Shown one piece after another: positions 61,120 to 64,000 of a stretch of 64,000 nt of DNA. How positions within the stretch are numbered: position 1 is the stretch's first letter; the number at the start of each line of letters is the position of its first letter. The position numbers and the translations under genes were made by a program. The stretch comes from CAYRWM01 sp964428055 (GTDB lineage: Bacteria > Bacillota > Clostridia > Christensenellales > Christensenellaceae), in the NCBI GenBank assembly GCA_964428055.1, contig CAYRWM010000004.1:17041-81040 (forward strand). The letters are read 5' to 3'. Under the pieces are notes generated by a model. The model did no database searches. It saw only the letters and a list, made by a program, of their open reading frames with translations, and was not told where the DNA came from.

Positions 61120-61974
61120 TTATCGCCTGCCGCTCATATCTCTGAGATTGTCAAATCCTCTGACAGTATCTGCAAATACATCACCCGCAGAATCATCCTG
61201 ATCGATGACAATAAGGCCGTTCCAGTTCGGAAACACGCCCTTCAGCGCCATATCTATGACTTCTCTGGTCTTAACTATACCGTCCCCTATAGGCGAGAAG
61301 ATAGATTCCGGCAGACCGAAGCGGTTTTCATATTCCTTGATCTCAGGGAAAAAGTCCTTGCAGTGCAGAACTGCTATGCTATCTTTTAGCGATTCAGCGA
61401 TATGTATTTCATCACCCGCAAAAGCAGCCCAGCCGATATCGTATTCCAGCAGAAAACCTTTACCGGCGTTCTCCATTATGACATCAATGGCAAGGCAGTC
61501 ATCTGTATCACCGAGAGCGTAGAACTCCGCATCATGATTATGATACATGATTATTACAGGAAGATCAGAAGTCTTGTCCTTAAGCTCAGAATAATACATT
61601 CCGAGCCTTGCTGCTTCTTTCCTGTCATCGGGAAGTCCTATGATAATATATGTTTCTATACCGGATGCTTCATAAAATGCATGCACATAATCTGCAGCCT
61701 CATCACTGCTGATCATTTCACTGCCGAAGCCGAGCATAATCTGCGCTGAAGAAACAGCCAGGCCCAAGCCATCGCATATCTTTCTTGACTTGGAAGCTCT
61801 TTCAACCGACCACATCCACTTTTCACTGTTATCGCTTTCCGCACTAACCGGACAGAGCATCGGTTCAAATGCGTCAGCACCGCAGTCCTTAAGCTTTTCA
61901 AGTATGCTTCTGTCTCCTGACCGGATGAGTTCCCTTCTGACGCCGTAAGCATTTATTCCGAGTGTGATATCCAT
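61120..61974 (-). CDS. sugar phosphate isomerase/epimerase (AP endonuclease 2 superfamily)
   Basis: A 284-residue TIM-barrel protein. Metal-ligand motifs of the xylose-isomerase-like superfamily are present: MYHNHDAEF (His), LLEYDIGWAAFAG (Glu/Asp), LHCKDFFPE (His) and SPIGDGIV. Such proteins isomerise or epimerise sugars or polyols or act as dehydratases; the substrate is unknown. It is divergent from the glnA-like gene. The ATG has GGGGG nine bases upstream. No clear terminator separates it from the gdhA promoter. Confidence 0.8.
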   Translation of the reverse strand: MDITLGINAYGVRRELIRSGDRSILEKLKDCGADAFEPMLCPVSAESDNSEKWMWSVERASKSRKICDGLGLAVSSAQIMLGFGSEMISSDEAADYVHAFYEASGIETYIIIGLPDDRKEAARLGMYYSELKDKTSDLPVIIMYHNHDAEFYALGDTDDCLAIDVIMENAGKGFLLEYDIGWAAFAGDEIHIAESLKDSIAVLHCKDFFPEIKEYENRFGLPESIFSPIGDGIVKTREVIDMALKGVFPNWNGLIVIDQDDSAGDVFADTVRGFDNLRDMSGRR

Positions 61975-62042
61975 TAATTTAACCCCCAGATATTTATATA
62001 CAGATTATATCATAATGACCATTCTGTTTGTCTGTCTTCAAA

Positions 62043-62072
62043 TTGACAAAGTTTTTTAGCGTATATTATAAT
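62043..62072 (+). promoter_or_regulatory. sigma-A promoter of the glnA-like/ANTAR operon
   Basis: Perfect TTGACA (62043-62048) and perfect TATAAT (62067-62072) with an 18-base spacer. The leader contains a hairpin at about 62091-62111 (GCGC-AAAAA-GCGC extended by A/T pairs) without a T-run. Confidence 0.85.
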
Positions 62073-62126
62073 TTTTACATTAAAGAGCGCAAAAAGCGCT
62101 TTACTAATTTATAAGGGGTTTATCCT

Positions 62127-63314
62127 ATGTTCTCAAAAGAAGAGGTCCTCAGTTTTATAAATGACAATGACGTCAGATTCATAAAACTGGTATTCTGCGA
62201 TATTTTCGGCGAACAAAAAAATATATCTATATTAGATACGGAAATAGAAAGCGCATTCACAGACGGAATACCGTTTGATCCGTCTGCCATCAACGGCTTC
62301 GGCCATGATGTTCCAGGCGATCTTTATCTAGTGCCTGATCCGGCTACACTATGCGTGCTCCCCTGGAGGCCTTCAGAAAGCGGGGTTGTCCGTATGCTCT
62401 GCAATATCTATGACCGCAACGGAGACCCGTTTGTCGCTGACGGAAGACTTATTCTCTCCGAAGCAGTAAAGAGCCTCACAGAGACCGATACGGGATGTCA
62501 TATAGGTGCTGAGAGCGAGTTTTATCTGTTCAATATGGATGAATCCGGTGAACCCACTGTGCCGCTCGATAACGGCAGTTATATGGATGCAGCACCCCTT
62601 GACAAAGGCGAGAACGTCAGAAGGGATATCTGTCTTGCCCTGTCCGAGATGGGAATACATCCTGAAAGATCCTATCATGAAGCGGGTCCCGGCCAAAATG
62701 AAATAGATTTCAGATACGCTGATCCTCTGACCACAGCGGACAATATGATAACCTACAAGAACATAGTAAAGAACATAGCAAAAAAACACGGTCTGTTCGC
62801 TTCCTTTGATCCGAAGCCATTAAAGGATCACAGCGGAAGCGGTATGCATATAAATGTGATTCCCTTCTCACTCGACATAGAAGGTGACAGAAACGTTTTT
62901 GAGCCGTTCCTGGCAGGCATACTGAACAGGATACGTGAGATTACCGTATTCTATAACACTTCGAGGGATTCATATTCAAGATTCGGTATGTACAAGGCAC
63001 CGGGCGATATCTCATGGACAGACTCTGACAGGAGCAGTCTTATAAGGGTACCGCTGACAAAGGGTGAAAGAAGGAGTATTGAACTCCGTTCCCCCGATGC
63101 ATCTGCCAATCCTTATCTCGCATATACTCTGCTGATCTATGCGGGACTCGAGGGTATAAGAAACGACATGAAACTCACTCCGTCAGGAGATATAGATAAT
63201 AAAGCAAAACTGCCGCAGACATATGAAGAAGCTGTCAACCTGATGCTTGACAGTTCATTCGTTAGAGATCATCTGCCGGAGTGCATTATAGAGGCGTACA
63301 GGAATCTGAAGTAG
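62127..63314 (+). CDS. short glutamine synthetase-like protein (type I family)
   Basis: A 395-residue member of the type I glutamine synthetase family, about 45 residues shorter at the C-terminus than the usual 440. Most active-site residues are kept: Asp51 in FDPSAINGF, metal Glu in GAESEF (129, 131), Glu185 and Glu192 in HEAGPGQNEIDF, His241 in GSGMH, Glu319 and Arg321 in IELRSPD. But residue 290, where active enzymes have the flap Glu (Y-E-A-P), is Lys (Y-K-A-P), and the usual HQS after the metal His is replaced by INV. It may be a glutamine synthetase with altered kinetics, another gamma-glutamyl ligase, or a sensor. It precedes an ANTAR regulator by one base. Confidence 0.85.
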   Translation: MFSKEEVLSFINDNDVRFIKLVFCDIFGEQKNISILDTEIESAFTDGIPFDPSAINGFGHDVPGDLYLVPDPATLCVLPWRPSESGVVRMLCNIYDRNGDPFVADGRLILSEAVKSLTETDTGCHIGAESEFYLFNMDESGEPTVPLDNGSYMDAAPLDKGENVRRDICLALSEMGIHPERSYHEAGPGQNEIDFRYADPLTTADNMITYKNIVKNIAKKHGLFASFDPKPLKDHSGSGMHINVIPFSLDIEGDRNVFEPFLAGILNRIREITVFYNTSRDSYSRFGMYKAPGDISWTDSDRSSLIRVPLTKGERRSIELRSPDASANPYLAYTLLIYAGLEGIRNDMKLTPSGDIDNKAKLPQTYEEAVNLMLDSSFVRDHLPECIIEAYRNLK

Positions 63315-63315
63315 C

Positions 63316-63906
63316 ATGAACAAATCAGATACGACTGATATACTGAGCATTCTGCTCGTATCAGGACAGCAAAAAGCCGCTGCGGCAATAAAAGCTCTGC
63401 TCGACACATCAAAGTTCCGTGTTACGGAATATGTTCAGAGCGGTGCCAACGCAAGACGGCTCATACTGGAGAGGGATTATGACCTTATCCTTATCAACTC
63501 TCCCCTTCCCGATGAGAAAGGGACTGATTTTGCATGCCATGCTGCCGAATCGACCAGTGCCGGTATCGTTCTTCTCGTAGACAACGGATCATTTGATGAC
63601 GTTTGCATGAAATGCGAGCCGTACGGCATCATGACTATCTCTAAACCATTTACAAAAGCGGTCTTTGAACAGGTTCTTGCACTTGTTTCCGCAACAAAGA
63701 GAAGACTCTTCATACTTGAAAAGGAAAACTCAAAACTGAGCAGAAGAATGGAAGAGATGAAGACTGTCTCGGAAGCAAAGTACATCCTGATGGAAAAAAA
63801 GAACATGACCGAGGATGAAGCCCATAAGTACATTGAGAAAATGTCAATGAACCAAAGGGTAACCAAGACCGAGATGGCAAAGAGTATTATCCGAATGTAT
63901 AAATAA
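63316..63906 (+). CDS. ANTAR-domain RNA-binding regulator with degenerate receiver
   Basis: A 196-residue protein. Residues 9-125 form a response-regulator receiver fold, but the phosphoacceptor Asp is Asn61 (ILINSPLP) and the acidic pair after strand 1 is SG (LLVSGQ), while the Lys of SKPF (110) is kept. A coiled coil (about 126-150) links it to an ANTAR domain at about 140-196 (YILMEKKNMTEDEAHKYIEKMSM...TKTEMAKSII). ANTAR proteins bind paired hexaloop hairpins in leaders and block terminators. It follows the glnA-like gene by one base, so it probably controls nitrogen genes. Loss of the phosphorylation site suggests control by partner binding or another ligand. Confidence 0.88.
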   Translation: MNKSDTTDILSILLVSGQQKAAAAIKALLDTSKFRVTEYVQSGANARRLILERDYDLILINSPLPDEKGTDFACHAAESTSAGIVLLVDNGSFDDVCMKCEPYGIMTISKPFTKAVFEQVLALVSATKRRLFILEKENSKLSRRMEEMKTVSEAKYILMEKKNMTEDEAHKYIEKMSMNQRVTKTEMAKSIIRMYK

Positions 63907-63908
63907 AA

Positions 63909-63931
63909 GAAGCAACCGTTACGGTTGCTTC
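63909..63931 (+). terminator. hairpin after the ANTAR gene
   Basis: Perfect 10-base arms GAAGCAACCG (63909-63918) and CGGTTGCTTC (63922-63931) with a TTA loop; the tail AATGCTTTAC is only weakly T-rich. The last 60 bases of the window hold no clear gene start. Confidence 0.75.
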
Positions 63932-64000
63932 AATGCTTTACTAAGGTGGTTCTATACTAAAGATTGGGGTAAGGTGAAATAAAAGAGACAAATGGTTTCA

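Noticed and set aside
62073..62126. Dual-hexaloop ANTAR target in the glnA leader
   Set aside because: Only one hairpin is seen, with a 5-base A loop and no overlapping terminator; the consensus needs two hexaloops with A1 and G4.
1..64000. Mobile elements, prophage, CRISPR array, tRNA or toxin-antitoxin genes
   Set aside because: I looked for transposase or integrase motifs, terminal repeats, regularly spaced repeats and cloverleaf genes and found none; the region is conserved housekeeping DNA.

Overview
The window looks like chromosomal core DNA of an anaerobic Firmicute of the class Clostridia (Lachnospiraceae-like; inference). The reasons are an HrcA/CIRCE-controlled hrcA-grpE-dnaK-dnaJ cluster, sigma-A type promoters (TTGACA-17/18-TATAAT), strong AGGAGG ribosome binding sites, pyruvate phosphate dikinase, NADP-type glutamate dehydrogenase, a single-chain PurL of about 1230 residues, and a purine pathway that ends in separate AICAR transformylase and PurO-type IMP cyclohydrolase. 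All genes but three (a small membrane protein near 2.6 kb and the glnA-like/ANTAR pair at the right end) lie on the minus strand. I see no phage, transposon, CRISPR array or tRNA.

Layout, left to right (transcription mostly right to left). 1-0.3 kb: start of a 1-phosphofructokinase-like gene. 0.4-3 kb: an EF-G-like GTPase and a small membrane protein. 3-10.2 kb: protein quality control, transcribed tig-clpP-clpX-lon-engB-phosphoesterase. 10.3-10.65 kb: RNase P RNA, whose 5' end overlaps the stop codon of a zinc-ribbon protein gene. 10.65-16.8 kb: the dgt-dnaG-rpoD-trmK-nif3-zinc-ribbon operon. 16.9-19.5 kb: ppdK. 19.6-25.7 kb: phoH-pgpH-ybeY-dgkA/PAP2 fusion-era-recO. 25.8-26 kb: rpsU with a textbook promoter. 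26-34.9 kb: the heat-shock operon hrcA-grpE-dnaK-dnaJ, closed by a terminator, then prmA-rsmE-mtaB-HIT-hexapeptide protein from its own promoter. 34.9-38.7 kb: hemW, lepA, yebC.

38.7-58.8 kb is a 20-kb block of de novo nucleotide synthesis. The pur operon (purE-C-F-M-N-O-B-H(AICARFT)-D-L-folD) covers every step from PRPP to IMP except purK, and FolD supplies the one-carbon units. It runs without a visible terminator into the pyr operon (pyrR-C-K-D-F-E-B-I), which makes UMP from carbamoyl phosphate; carAB is not here. Both operons begin with an RNA leader carrying a factor-independent terminator. The pyr leader can fold into a classic three-structure attenuator. The pur leader begins, almost at its predicted transcription start, with a three-way-junction-like RNA followed by a terminator. 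I could not match that RNA to any riboswitch core I know; it is the best candidate for something undescribed.

58.8-64 kb: an orphan precorrin-2 methyltransferase, gdhA, a xylose-isomerase-like TIM-barrel protein, and a nitrogen pair on the plus strand: a shortened glutamine synthetase-like protein with a changed catalytic-flap residue, and an ANTAR RNA-binding regulator whose receiver domain has lost its phosphorylation site. Starts were adjusted where a Shine-Dalgarno sequence or overlapping stop/start decided the matter.
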